From Terriglobia bacterium (GTDB taxonomy: Bacteria > Acidobacteriota > Terriglobia > Bryobacterales > Bryobacteraceae): a stretch of 64,000 bases of DNA. Location of the stretch: contig JAIQFK010000017.1 in the NCBI GenBank assembly GCA_020073305.1, forward strand, positions 1-64,000. Direction: 5' to 3'. Each line of letters begins with the position of its first letter. The first letter of the stretch is position 1. Under the pieces are notes generated by a model that was not told where the DNA came from, searched no databases, and saw only the letters and a program-made list of their open reading frames with translations. Of this stretch, positions 25,243 to 34,852 are shown piece after piece. A program made the position numbers and the translations under genes.

Positions 25243-28200
25243 TCAGCCTTCAAGGGAGTCCTCCGGTTCCGGGAGCTTGTCGCCGTCGCGGGCAATCCAG
25301 GCATATAGCGTAGGCAATAAGACGATGCTCATAACCAGATCGGAGACTAAGCCTCCTACGATCACGATCGCGAAGGGGCGCTGGGAATCGGAGCCGATTT
25401 CATGCGACAAAGCGGCGGGCAATAAACCCATGGTCGCGACCAGCATGGTCATCATGATAGGGCGAAGCCTCAACACCGCGCCTTCTACCGCGGCGTCCAC
25501 AATCGTATGGCCTCTCGCCCGCAGCTGATTGATGTATTCCAGCATGATGACGCCGGTCTGCACCGATACGCCGAAAAGAGCCAGGAAGCCTATTCCCGAG
25601 GACACGCTGAAGTGCGTCGCCGTTATGAGAAGCGCGAGCAGCCCCCCAATGCGGGCGAGAACCACGTTGACCAGAATGAGCAACGTCCACTTAAATGAAC
25701 GGAACATCGTATAGAGGATGATGAAAATGAGAAGGATCGTGAGTGGGACCACGATCAGCAGCCGCGCTTGCGCGCGCTTTGAGCTCTCGTATTCCCCCGA
25801 CCAGTCCAAGTGATACCCCGGCGGAAGTTTAACGTTCTGGCTGATCCGAGCCATTGCCTCTTCTACCGAGCTGTTGAGGTCTCGCCCTCGGACGTTGAAC
25901 GTCACACTAAGGTAGCGGCTGTTTCCTTCCCGGTAAATGTCGTAAGCCCCGTCGCGGACTTCCATTTTGGTGAGCTGCGCCAGGGAGACTCGCTCCCCGG
26001 AGGGAGAGAGCAGGCGAATCTTGCTGATCGCCTTCGGATCCCTGCGATACGGCTCCAGGTAACGCACTACCACGTCGTAGCGCTCCGGAGTACCTGCCGG
26101 CAGGACCTGACTCACCGCCTTTCCACCCACGGCGGTTTCGATCACGTCTTGTATGTCGGTCACATTGATGCCGAAACGAGCCGCTTGGCGCCGATCGATG
26201 GTGAAATTGAGATTGGGCTGGCCGGTGTCCCGATACAGTTTGACGTCTTTGATGCCGGGAATGCGCTGCATGACGGCGGTAACCTCTTCGCCCTTCTCCT
26301 CGAGAGTCCTCAGGTCGTTCCCGTATACCTTCAGAGCAAGCTGGCCCTTTGTGCCCGTGAGCGTCTCTCCGACGTTGTCTTCAATCGGTTGCGAGAAGTT
26401 CCAGGTTGCTCCCGGCAACTTGGATATCTCCCGATTCATAGCGGCGATCAGTTCCTCTTTGTCTCCTCGAAACACGGGGCGCCATTGCGCCTTGGGCTTG
26501 AGGTCGACATAGTATTCCGTGTTCCCGAACCCGCCGGTGTCGGTCCCGTCATCGGGCCGGCCGATCTCCGAGACAACCTGGTACGCTTCGGGAAAAGAGG
26601 CAAAAACCAGGCGCGCCTGGTTCATAAAGCGCGTGCCTTCTGTCAGGTTGGTGCTTTGCGCCAAAGTGCCGCGAGCCCAGATCGCGCCTTCGTCGAGATG
26701 GGGTAAGAACTCCGCGCCGATGATCCCGCTGAAGGCCAGATACAGCGACGCGGCGAAGGCCGCTACTCCGACACCGACCGTGATAAAACGATGGTGGACG
26801 CACCAGCGCAGTCTTCGACGGTAGCGCTCGGTCAAAAGGTCCATGACCGGATTGCGCACTTCTTTGACGCCTTTTCGAAAAAACGCACTCGCAAGAACGG
26901 GAGCGATCAGGATGGAGAATGTCATCGCGCCCAGAAGGGAAAGGGCCACCGTCCAGGCCATGGGCCGAAACAACCGGCCTTCGATTCGCTGCAGGGTAAA
27001 TATCGGGAGATAGGCGGTGATGATGATCGCGATGGCATAGAACACGGGGCGCTGGACCTCGTGAGCGGCTTCCCGGATCGTCGCCACCACAGACATCTGC
27101 GTCCCGTTGGATTTCTCGCGGCGGCTCATGTGCCGCACGATGTTCTCAACCATCACCACGGCCCCGTCCACCACCATGCCGAAATCCAACGCGCCCAGCG
27201 AGAGGAGGTTGACGGGGACCTTGGTCAAATCAAGCCAAATGGAAGCGAACAGCAATGAGAACGGAATCGTGAGAGCCACAATGAGGGCTGCGCGAGCATT
27301 GAAAAGGAAAAGGAAAAGGATGATGGTCACCAGAATCATCCCCTCCACCAGGTTGTGCATCACCGTGTTCAACGTGAAGCCAAGCAGATCACTGCGGTCG
27401 ATCATCCGCTCCATCTTCACGCCAGGAGGAAGGATTCCGTTGTTTAGCTGGTTCACCTTGGCGTGAAGTTTTTCGAGCGTAGGTCCGGAGTCTGCGCCTT
27501 TGCGCATCATCACCTGCGCGAAGATAACGTCGTCGTTGTCGACGATCACCCCATCTTCCCGGCGGACGGCCCGTCCCTCATGGCCCAGCCGAACCTTGGG
27601 ACCTTGTGCCACCTCCGCGATGTCTTTGACTCGCAGAGGGGTCCCGGACTTTGTGGTTAAGACGGTCTGCTCGATGTCGTTCACATTGGCGAAGAGCCCG
27701 ATGGTGCGGACATTCATCTGCTGCAAGCCCGTCTCCACGAAGTTGCCGCCGGCGTTGACGTTGTTACTCGCGAGCTGCTGCTCCACCTGGCCAATGCTCA
27801 ACCCATAGGACACCAGCTTATTGGGGTCGACCTTCACCTGGTACTCCCGGGTCGTGCCACCAAAGCTGCTGACGTCAACGATATCCGGAACCGACTTGAG
27901 TTCCTTCACCACCATCCAGTCCTGGATGGATCGCAGATCCATGAGGTCGATCTTGGGATTGGTGCTTCGCAGGATGTACCAATAGATCTGCCCGGTCGTG
28001 CTCCAGTCCGTGCCCATCGAGGGCTGAAGACCTTGCGGCAAATCGGCCTGAGCCATCCGTTCCAGGACCTTCTGCCGGTTCCAGTCATTGTTCGAGCTGT
28101 CGTCGAAGATCAGCAACACGAAGGAGAGACCGAAAATCGATTCGGACCGAAGATGCGTGAGATGAGGAATCCCGTTCATCTGGATTTCGATTGGAATCGT

Positions 28201-28395
28201 GACCTGCTGCTCGACTTCTTCGGCGGCTCTGCCTGGCCACTGCGTGATGATGGTGGCGTAGTTATCCGCGATATCGGGATACGCCTCAATGGGCAGGTTA
28301 TGAAATGAGACCGCTCCCCAGCCCAGCAGGAGCAGCCCAATCGAGATGACTACAAATCGGTTGTTCAGTGCGAAATCTACGAGAGCCCGAATCAT
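25243..28395 (-). CDS. CusA/CzcA-family heavy-metal RND efflux pump
   Basis: A 1050-residue inner-membrane proton-driven pump of the HAE/HME RND class. Twelve membrane helices are expected: the first is FVVISIGLLLLGWGAVSF, and the helix-4 proton relay includes LGALDFGMVVDGAVVMVEN. Two large periplasmic loops lie between, and LLALFGVSVQTGVIMLEY marks a late helix. The DFGMVVDGAVV signature and DETG-poor porter region fit the heavy-metal group rather than drug pumps, although metal versus other substrate cannot be proven. It lies between CusB (31 bases upstream) and CusC (16 bases downstream). Confidence 0.93.
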   Translation of the reverse strand: MIRALVDFALNNRFVVISIGLLLLGWGAVSFHNLPIEAYPDIADNYATIITQWPGRAAEEVEQQVTIPIEIQMNGIPHLTHLRSESIFGLSFVLLIFDDSSNNDWNRQKVLERMAQADLPQGLQPSMGTDWSTTGQIYWYILRSTNPKIDLMDLRSIQDWMVVKELKSVPDIVDVSSFGGTTREYQVKVDPNKLVSYGLSIGQVEQQLASNNVNAGGNFVETGLQQMNVRTIGLFANVNDIEQTVLTTKSGTPLRVKDIAEVAQGPKVRLGHEGRAVRREDGVIVDNDDVIFAQVMMRKGADSGPTLEKLHAKVNQLNNGILPPGVKMERMIDRSDLLGFTLNTVMHNLVEGMILVTIILFLFLFNARAALIVALTIPFSLLFASIWLDLTKVPVNLLSLGALDFGMVVDGAVVMVENIVRHMSRREKSNGTQMSVVATIREAAHEVQRPVFYAIAIIITAYLPIFTLQRIEGRLFRPMAWTVALSLLGAMTFSILIAPVLASAFFRKGVKEVRNPVMDLLTERYRRRLRWCVHHRFITVGVGVAAFAASLYLAFSGIIGAEFLPHLDEGAIWARGTLAQSTNLTEGTRFMNQARLVFASFPEAYQVVSEIGRPDDGTDTGGFGNTEYYVDLKPKAQWRPVFRGDKEELIAAMNREISKLPGATWNFSQPIEDNVGETLTGTKGQLALKVYGNDLRTLEEKGEEVTAVMQRIPGIKDVKLYRDTGQPNLNFTIDRRQAARFGINVTDIQDVIETAVGGKAVSQVLPAGTPERYDVVVRYLEPYRRDPKAISKIRLLSPSGERVSLAQLTKMEVRDGAYDIYREGNSRYLSVTFNVRGRDLNSSVEEAMARISQNVKLPPGYHLDWSGEYESSKRAQARLLIVVPLTILLIFIILYTMFRSFKWTLLILVNVVLARIGGLLALLITATHFSVSSGIGFLALFGVSVQTGVIMLEYINQLRARGHTIVDAAVEGAVLRLRPIMMTMLVATMGLLPAALSHEIGSDSQRPFAIVIVGGLVSDLVMSIVLLPTLYAWIARDGDKLPEPEDSLEG

Positions 28396-28426
28396 TTCCT
28401 ATTTCTCCGCGGGGGGAATTGGGCCC

Positions 28427-29563
28427 TCATTGACCGATGGTGTGGTCCAAGACCAACGCGTTCGCGACCACTTGCTGACCGCGCTCTAATCCGGACTTTA
28501 CCTCCTGCATATTGCCGGGCAACGCGTCTCCGCTGACGACTTCAACGCGCCGGAACTTGTTCTCCGGCGCGGGCACGTATACATAATCGCGGTCGTGAAT
28601 GCGGAGAATAGCGGACGCCGGTACGGAGGTGAGCTTCTCCTTGGTTTGTCCGCGAAACGTGGCCTGGACAAACATGCCCAAGCGCATGAGCCCCGGATTC
28701 CGCACTTCGATTCGGACTTTAGCCGTGCGGATGTTCGGATCGAGGACCGCACCGATATTGCTGATCGATCCCTTAAGCACCAGGTTGGGATAGGCGTTCA
28801 GGCGGATATCCGCAATATCGCCCAGCCGCACATTGGGCAGATCATTCTCGTAGACATCGCAGACGATCCACACGTAGGAAAGGTCTGAGATCGTAAACGG
28901 GGCCGTACCCAGACTCTGCACCCCCGCCGCATTGGTCACCTGTTGGTCCGTGATGACACCCGAAACCGGGGCCACGATATCGACGAGGCCCGTCGGATGA
29001 TCCAAATCACTGCCGCGCAGCTTGAGGTGCTCGGAAGTGGTTTCGACATCCACTTTGGCGAGGTCTTCGGCGGTTTGTGCCACCTGAAGATCGTTCAACG
29101 CGATGGCGCCGTGTTTGTACAGATCCTCGGACCGTTCGAGTTGGGTACGCGTGAGCAGTTCGTTACGCACAGCCTTCCGGTAGTCGGAAAAGCCACCGGA
29201 AATGTCGTCGCTTCGAACGCTCAGCAACAGCTGGCCCTGCTTGACGCTGTCGCCGAGGCGCGCGTGAATGGACACGATGCGGCCGGAAACCAGCGAAATC
29301 ACCGGCACGGCGCGGGAAACATCCGGGGTTACCGCGCCGGTGACCACCAACTCGGACGATGTGACATGCTCCGTGGCCGTGGCGAGCGGAAACTGCTCTG
29401 GATGTTCCACTTGGAAGAGAGTTACGTCCACGTCTGGAATGACCTTGGCGAGAGGCGGCGCCTCTGCATTTGTGTCCCCGTGCACCGTACTACAACCGCC
29501 AAGAGTCAGCAGTGAGTGAATTGACAGCAGCAGAACCCCAATCGCATGCAACTTGCTTTTCAT
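28427..29563 (-). CDS. Periplasmic adaptor lipoprotein (CusB/CzcB-like)
   Basis: A 378-residue RND adaptor. Lipoprotein leader with lipobox LTLGGC at about 19-24. The barrel-sandwich (lipoyl-like) half has SGRIVSIHARLGDSVKQGQLL, the coiled-coil hairpin is at about 140-200, the second lipoyl half is DIVAPVSGVITDQQVTN, and the beta-barrel IADIRLNAYPNLVLKGSI. It joins CusA to the outer-membrane channel. ATG 29563 follows GGAG by six bases. A promoter must lie in the 219 bases upstream; none was clear. Metal-binding Met clusters were not seen. Confidence 0.9.
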   Translation of the reverse strand: MKSKLHAIGVLLLSIHSLLTLGGCSTVHGDTNAEAPPLAKVIPDVDVTLFQVEHPEQFPLATATEHVTSSELVVTGAVTPDVSRAVPVISLVSGRIVSIHARLGDSVKQGQLLLSVRSDDISGGFSDYRKAVRNELLTRTQLERSEDLYKHGAIALNDLQVAQTAEDLAKVDVETTSEHLKLRGSDLDHPTGLVDIVAPVSGVITDQQVTNAAGVQSLGTAPFTISDLSYVWIVCDVYENDLPNVRLGDIADIRLNAYPNLVLKGSISNIGAVLDPNIRTAKVRIEVRNPGLMRLGMFVQATFRGQTKEKLTSVPASAILRIHDRDYVYVPAPENKFRRVEVVSGDALPGNMQEVKSGLERGQQVVANALVLDHTIGQ

Positions 29564-29782
29564 AGGTAACTCCGAATCATGAACTATGCCAGGCTTAGAA
29601 TAGGACACTCGATATAAGGACGGCATAAAGGCCACAATCAAAAATGCTATAACCTCGATAGACTCTGCTTATCAGGTGATCGAATACCAGCTTGCCGTCG
29701 GATTGATGGTAAAGGACTTGTTACTAAGAGATAGAAAGTCATCTTCCGTCATAGGCGGCGCTTAGTGAAGTCTTGCGGCGAC

Positions 29783-30487
29783 TCAATTCGCCGGCTGCCG
29801 AAAACAATAGCCGAAGTGGAGTTCCGTGAGCAGGTACTCCGGAGAGGATGGATCGTCTTCCAGCTTTCTCCGCAACTGGTGCATGAATGTCCGCAGGTAT
29901 TCAAGTTCCTGGCCGTATTCAGCGCCCCATACGGCGCGCAGGAGCTTGCTGTGGCCGATGGGCACCCCCGGGTGGGACATCAGGTAGTGCAGCAGATCGA
30001 ACTCCTTGGGTGTTAAGCGCAAAACGGTGCCCGCCTTACTCACGACCCGGCGTGCGGGATCGAGTTCGATGGCGCCGATGACGATCGGCATTTCCGTATC
30101 AAGCGGGGTCGAATTGGCGCGCCGAACCGCGGACCGTAACCTTGCGGTCAGCTCCGGGATGGAGAAAGGCTTCGTAATATAGTCGTCAGCTCCCGCATCG
30201 AACGCCGCAATCTTCTCCGCTTCCATGTCCCGAACCGTCAGCATCAGGATTTGAAGGCGGGGAGCCTTCTTTCGAATGGCCCGGCAGGCTTCGATTCCGC
30301 CGATGCCCGGCATATTCACGTCCATGAGAACGGCGTCGTATCGGCGAGAGTCTAATTCCTTGAGAGCCTGCTCTCCATCTGGAGATTCGCCGACCTGAAA
30401 ACCCAAGGCGTCTAATGTCCTCCCCAACACGCGACGAAGTTCCGCGTCGTCGTCGGTAACCAGGATGTGTCCGTTGGCAGAGCCCAT
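29783..30487 (-). CDS. OmpR/KdpE-type response regulator
   Basis: A 234-residue protein. The receiver has acidic residues at 12-14 (TDDDAEL), the phospho-Asp in DAVLMDVNMPG (Asp56), and the lysine in TKPFS. The C-terminal winged helix has LRLTPKEFDLLHYLMSHPG and VWGAEYGQELEYLRTFMHQLRRKL, closely like KdpE. Start 30487 is fixed by the receiver fold; it lies eight bases from the kinase stop. It forms a two-component pair and may control the efflux operon 219 bases downstream, or potassium genes elsewhere. Confidence 0.93.
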   Translation of the reverse strand: MGSANGHILVTDDDAELRRVLGRTLDALGFQVGESPDGEQALKELDSRRYDAVLMDVNMPGIGGIEACRAIRKKAPRLQILMLTVRDMEAEKIAAFDAGADDYITKPFSIPELTARLRSAVRRANSTPLDTEMPIVIGAIELDPARRVVSKAGTVLRLTPKEFDLLHYLMSHPGVPIGHSKLLRAVWGAEYGQELEYLRTFMHQLRRKLEDDPSSPEYLLTELHFGYCFRQPAN

Positions 30488-30494
30488 ATGTGAA

Positions 30495-32024
30495 CTAGGC
30501 CGCAATCGCCGCGGGCAAAGAAATAGAGAACGAAGTTCCGTAATCCTCGTGCCCTTCGGCCCAAACGCTGCCGTGGTGAGCTTCCACAATCTTCTTGACA
30601 ATCGAAAGTCCCAGCCCGGTGCCGGCAGGCCCGTGTTGGATCTCAGGCGCTCGATAGAATCGCTCAAAGATGCGTTCGCGTTCATCCGCCTTGACGACCA
30701 AGCCTCGACTCAGTACTTTGAGGACCACCCGATCGCTCTTGACCGCGAAAGCCACATCCACCGGTGATCCCGGTTCCGAGTATTGGACGGCGTTATTGAC
30801 GAGCTGGACAATGGAGGTCACTATCAATTCCCGATCCGCGAATACGGGGACCTCCCGGCTGGGCACTGAAACGTGAAACCGATCCCGATCCACTTCTTGA
30901 TCGAGTTTTTGGATCGCGAGACGGAGCAGGCGGGAAAACAACACCGCTTCACGCTGGGGCTCGAATTCCACAGCTTCCAACCTGGCCGCGGTCAAAAGCC
31001 GTGAGGCCAGATGCTCCAATTTCGTCGCCTGTTGGTCTATCGAGGTGACGAGGTCCGTTTGCAGTTCGGACAAGCCACCAATCGCTAAGAGGCCGGAACT
31101 GGCCGTCCGCGCGATCGCCAAGGGTGTCTTGAATTGATGCGCCAGAGCGTCCAGGACGGCCGCGCGCAGTTGCTCCGCCTCCCGGGCGGCCTGGGCATGA
31201 GATTCTCTCTGAAGCGCTCGAAGGCGCTCCAGGGCAATTGCACAAAGCGATGCGAGCGCGGTGGCACCGAGCTTGTTTATCCCGGTGCCGTGCAACGCCA
31301 AACCGCCGACGGGCCGGGCGCCCAATCGTAGGACGCAATACCAGCTCCTCGTTTCCGGATCGAAGCAGTCGGCGCCCAGGAAATAGGCGTCCCGGGTCAG
31401 ATGTTCAGCACCCACCGGGCTCGCGCCGATTTGATAGGTCGTGGCCGGCAGAGCATCGAACAATTGAACGGCCTTCAACTCAAAGATCTCCCTGATCAGC
31501 GACGTAATCTGATTCCCGAAGTCACCTGAGCTATCCAGGAGCAGGATCCGACGCGAGGCTTCGTAGAGCCGCTCCGTGCTGCACCGCCCGGCAATCGCTT
31601 CCGCCGCTTGCATCTGGGCGCGAAGTGACAACCGGCTGATCACTAAGGCCGTGAACTCAAAAGCGCCGAGCGCGACCCAGTTTGCCGGACTATTCGCAAA
31701 GCTGAATATCGGTGGAACGAAGAAGTAGTTCAGGCAAGCAGCCGCGGCAATGGAGATCACGGTGGCCTGCCAGAATCCGCCGTACAACGCCGTCAAAACC
31801 ACCAGGACAAGATAGAGGAATCCGGTGAACGCAAAACTCTGACCGAAATGGAACGATAGCCAGGTGCAGGCAATGAGGCCGGCCAGAGAGAAGCCGCTTG
31901 GCGCCGCCAACACAAGCTTTGCCCTGAGCAGACTCGAGACCCAATGAGGCCCCGTGGCGGAATGCGTGACGTTCGTGAGCGACTCACGGGGCAGCGACAG
32001 AGCCGCCCCATTCAACCCAAGCAT
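30495..32024 (-). CDS. KdpD C-terminal-type sensor histidine kinase (DUF4118)
   Basis: A 509-residue kinase. Four membrane helices in a DUF4118/KdpD domain are at about 40-135 (FTGFLYLVLVVLTALYGGF, ATVISIAAAACLNYFFVPP). A GAF-like part follows (about 150-270), the HisKA box LDALAHQFKTPLA with His296, and an ATPase with LVNNAVQYSEPGS and G2 GPAGTGLGLSIVKKIV. The G1 box reads LSRGLVVK (about 438-445) where a DxGxG is usual, so ATP binding may be altered. It lacks the KdpD N-terminal part, which two proteins at 20.3-22.6 kb carry on their own. Porin, kinase and regulator form one operon (8- and 7-base gaps). Confidence 0.9.
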   Translation of the reverse strand: MLGLNGAALSLPRESLTNVTHSATGPHWVSSLLRAKLVLAAPSGFSLAGLIACTWLSFHFGQSFAFTGFLYLVLVVLTALYGGFWQATVISIAAAACLNYFFVPPIFSFANSPANWVALGAFEFTALVISRLSLRAQMQAAEAIAGRCSTERLYEASRRILLLDSSGDFGNQITSLIREIFELKAVQLFDALPATTYQIGASPVGAEHLTRDAYFLGADCFDPETRSWYCVLRLGARPVGGLALHGTGINKLGATALASLCAIALERLRALQRESHAQAAREAEQLRAAVLDALAHQFKTPLAIARTASSGLLAIGGLSELQTDLVTSIDQQATKLEHLASRLLTAARLEAVEFEPQREAVLFSRLLRLAIQKLDQEVDRDRFHVSVPSREVPVFADRELIVTSIVQLVNNAVQYSEPGSPVDVAFAVKSDRVVLKVLSRGLVVKADERERIFERFYRAPEIQHGPAGTGLGLSIVKKIVEAHHGSVWAEGHEDYGTSFSISLPAAIAA

Positions 32025-32032
32025 AAGAAGAC

Positions 32033-34117
32033 TCAGAACTTGACCATGACACCAGCGCTGATGGTTGCCTGCCCTCTGCGGAGATCCGGGAACCAGACAC
32101 TGCCGGGGCCACCGCAGTTCGTGTAGGCGGTCGCGAGATCGTTCGTGCCGGACGCGGCTCCGCTGCTACAAGCGTATTGCCCGGGGGAGCCGTTGTTTCC
32201 GCCCGGAGGAGTAATCCCGCCCCGCCCCGACCAATACGGCACATCCGAGTGGCGGTACACACCCTCCAGCCACCACGTGATGTACTGCTTGGGCATCCAC
32301 TGGACACCGATCGACGTATCCCACATGTGGGCCTTGTCGCCGGGATTTGCCGTGAAGTACGGCGAGCCAGAGATGGCATCCGCTCCGTTAATCGGCGGGA
32401 GCAACGTCAGATAGCGGCCGGGGTTGTTCATCTGGCCGCCGCCCATTGTCAGAGCATACTTGTCCTTCCCGAACCAGATTCGGTTGTAGACCATCCAGCC
32501 CAGGAAGGCTTGCTTCGGCGCGCCCTTGCCCGTGCAACTCGTCCCACCGCCCTTACCGTACTCACATCCCGCATCCGCCGTGAAGGAGAAGGCCATCTTG
32601 GTGACGCCGGTATTCTCCGGCTTGTTGAAATATCGGACCTCGACGCTATCATCGGTGTGCAGGCGCACGCGGTTGGGATTACCTAGGGTGTCCGTGCCGT
32701 TTCCATAATTGTTGAAAACCAGCGACAGCCATTCTTTTGGACGATAAAGAATCTGCCCGCCGAAACCATGGTGTCCGTTGAACCGGTTATACGACTGCCA
32801 CCCGTTGATGATCCAGGGCTCGATCTTCAACTTGTTGGTGGGAAACCACTGGATGCGGAGACCATTGAAGAACCATGGCGTGTTCGAAGACACAAAGGAC
32901 GGCTGGTAAGCCCAGTTATCGAAGTTGTAGTAGCTGAACAGACCAATGTACGACACGAAGATTCCTGCATCGACGTTGAGCCCGTGGTTCACGTTGAAAT
33001 GGTACCCGCCATACGCTTCCGAAAAGTATTTGTAAGCATTGCGGACGTCCCATTGGCCCACCCCGGCGCTGCCATCGTTCCGTGGTGTCGTAGTGGCAAA
33101 CAGACCTCCCATCGTCAAGATCCTGCCGCGAACGTTTTGCCAGTGGAAATCGCCACCCACGCTGATTTGCTCCACCTGGATTTCGCCGCTCCGGAAGCTC
33201 TCGGTCGCGCCTCCCATGGTGTGGTCCCGGGGCTGATTGAAATCGGTCATGAAGTGCGTATCGAATCTGACTTCCGGCGTGAAGAACTTCGTGTCGAGCA
33301 CTGCGTCTTTGTTGCGCGGGGTGCCGTTGAGCCAGGTAAAGTCGCCGTACGCAAACGGAGTGACGTTGTCGACTCCGGAAGTGGCTTCAGGAGCTTGCAG
33401 GGCTTCCGGAAGGACGGGGCTGGGCGGAGCGACAGGCGCGGGTACGGGCGGCTTGCCGGCTTGTGGCGGAGCATCTGCAGCCGCCGGCAGCGACGCGTTG
33501 GAGGCCACAAGTGTCCTTTCATCCGGCCTGGCTAGCGTGCCTGGCAACACGGGGATCGCGCTTGGGTCCTTCGCAATCGTCGCGAGAAGGGTGCGCGGCT
33601 GGTCCACGGCTTTGGCGGAAACTTCCGCCGGGGCCGCCTCTGAGATTTCTTGTTTGCTCCTGCTCTTCAACTCCGCTTCGAGCTGATCAATACGCTTTTG
33701 CATGGCTTCAAGCGCCTTCAGAATCGCGGAACTCATCGCAGCATCTGGAACGCTCAAAATGCCAGCGCTGCTCTTCGTCAGCGGCATGGTCACATTCGTG
33801 GTTTGCTGATCGGTCACGTCCACAGGGGTGGCCGATGGAGTGGCGAATCCCTCCGCTTTGGCGGTCAATTGATATTGCCCCGGCTTGAGGCTTGCGACGG
33901 AGAACGTACCGTCGCTGCCACTGATGATCGTAAGATCGTACTTTTCCGAGACGCTGTGCACGGTTACCTGGGCCTGAGCGAGAGGTCGCCCATCCGAATC
34001 GCGCGTCGTTCCGCGAAGGGCGCCGGACGCAGACTGCTTTCCGAGGTTTGCTGGTGCACCGAGCGCCATTCCGGCGCTCGCCAGTGCTATCCACAAGAAG
34101 AACGAGTGTTTGTTCAT
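32033..34117 (-). CDS. Outer-membrane beta-barrel porin with a carboxypeptidase-regulatory-like N-terminal domain
   Basis: A protein of about 694 residues. A signal peptide (MNKHSFFLWIALASAGMALG) precedes an Ig-like carboxypeptidase-regulatory domain at about 35-110 (LRGTTRDSDGRPLAQAQVTV). Next comes a short helix (about 120-150, LKALEAMQKRIDQLEAELK) and a Pro/Ala linker. A large beta-barrel with alternating aromatic strands ends in terminal Phe (AGVMVKF), as in porin_5/BBP2-like channels. It would pass small solutes across the outer membrane. Start 34117 is chosen over an in-frame ATG at 34141. It is first in the operon with the sensor kinase, which hints that its expression follows the same signal. 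Confidence 0.88.
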   Translation of the reverse strand: MNKHSFFLWIALASAGMALGAPANLGKQSASGALRGTTRDSDGRPLAQAQVTVHSVSEKYDLTIISGSDGTFSVASLKPGQYQLTAKAEGFATPSATPVDVTDQQTTNVTMPLTKSSAGILSVPDAAMSSAILKALEAMQKRIDQLEAELKSRSKQEISEAAPAEVSAKAVDQPRTLLATIAKDPSAIPVLPGTLARPDERTLVASNASLPAAADAPPQAGKPPVPAPVAPPSPVLPEALQAPEATSGVDNVTPFAYGDFTWLNGTPRNKDAVLDTKFFTPEVRFDTHFMTDFNQPRDHTMGGATESFRSGEIQVEQISVGGDFHWQNVRGRILTMGGLFATTTPRNDGSAGVGQWDVRNAYKYFSEAYGGYHFNVNHGLNVDAGIFVSYIGLFSYYNFDNWAYQPSFVSSNTPWFFNGLRIQWFPTNKLKIEPWIINGWQSYNRFNGHHGFGGQILYRPKEWLSLVFNNYGNGTDTLGNPNRVRLHTDDSVEVRYFNKPENTGVTKMAFSFTADAGCEYGKGGGTSCTGKGAPKQAFLGWMVYNRIWFGKDKYALTMGGGQMNNPGRYLTLLPPINGADAISGSPYFTANPGDKAHMWDTSIGVQWMPKQYITWWLEGVYRHSDVPYWSGRGGITPPGGNNGSPGQYACSSGAASGTNDLATAYTNCGGPGSVWFPDLRRGQATISAGVMVKF

Positions 34118-34317
34118 AGAGTGATCAGGTCTGAATGACATTCTGAAGTGTGGATCACGCGCCCTTAAAAAGTCATAAAGATTTCCTTAAGGTTCGATTG
34201 CACTTTTCGATCATTGAGATAACAAATATGAATTAACATGGAGCAGAGTCGCGTCGGGTCAGCGACTTGCAGGATTCCTGTTGAGGCGCGCCGATTTCCT
34301 TGAGACAATCTGCTTGA

Positions 34318-34653
34318 ATGACTCGTGGAACAGCGATTCTCGTACTTCTGTTTGCGTCGCTTCTGGAGGTCGGTGGAGATGCCTTGGTTCGAGGCGCACT
34401 CCGCAGCTCGGGGGCGTCGATGCGCACTCTTCTTTTCGCGGCTGGGGCTGTAGTTCTCTTCGCCTATGGATGGCTGGTTAATGCGCCGTCATGGGATTTT
34501 GGGCGCCTGATTGGACTCTACGTCGTATTCTTTTTCGTCATGGCCCAGATTATGTCGTGGCTGGCGTTCGGTCATTTACCCAGTCGCAGCTTATTAATCG
34601 GGGGTATTCTAATTGTTAGTGGGGGGTTGGTGATCGCGTTATCGGAAGGGTAA
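34318..34653 (+). CDS. SMR/YnfA-like four-helix membrane protein
   Basis: A 111-residue protein with four predicted helices: AILVLLFASLLEVGGDALV, LLFAAGAVVLFAYGWLV, LIGLYVVFFFVMAQIMSWL and LLIGGILIVSGGLVIAL. Length, the Glu in helix 1 (LLEVGGD) and the last-helix GG motif are like small-multidrug-resistance and YnfA/UPF0060 proteins. Transport is inferred from the fold only. It diverges from the porin gene across a 200-base AT-rich gap. Confidence 0.7.
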   Translation: MTRGTAILVLLFASLLEVGGDALVRGALRSSGASMRTLLFAAGAVVLFAYGWLVNAPSWDFGRLIGLYVVFFFVMAQIMSWLAFGHLPSRSLLIGGILIVSGGLVIALSEG

Positions 34654-34699
34654 GTACCCTCACAACCCATTCAGGGCAACGCGGACGAACTTACAAGAC

Positions 34700-34852
34700 T
34701 TAGGATTGAAGCCGGTGCGAGTTCCCCCTTTTTCGCAAATTCCAGAGCGCGACTGCGGCGCAACCCGCCAGAATCGGCAGGAACGGCACACCGTTCATGA
34801 CCAGAATGATCGAGGCAGAAATGGCCGCGGCCAGAAAATATCGCCACTTCAT
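34700..34852 (-). CDS. 50-residue single-helix membrane protein
   Basis: Starts MKWRYFLAAAISASIILV and ends in a basic tail (LWNLRKRGNSHRLQS). One or two short membrane segments (about 5-36). The ATG (34852-34850) overlaps the TGA of the tail-anchored protein gene by 4 bases (ATGA), strong evidence for a real, translationally coupled gene. Family unknown. It would be the last gene of the Amt operon. Confidence 0.65.
   Translation of the reverse strand: MKWRYFLAAAISASIILVMNGVPFLPILAGCAAVALWNLRKRGNSHRLQS

Noticed and set aside
19243-34117. Search for kdpFABC genes near the KdpD-like genes
   Set aside because: No KdpA/B/C-like motif is present in the window; the KdpD-type proteins are not adjacent to a potassium pump here.
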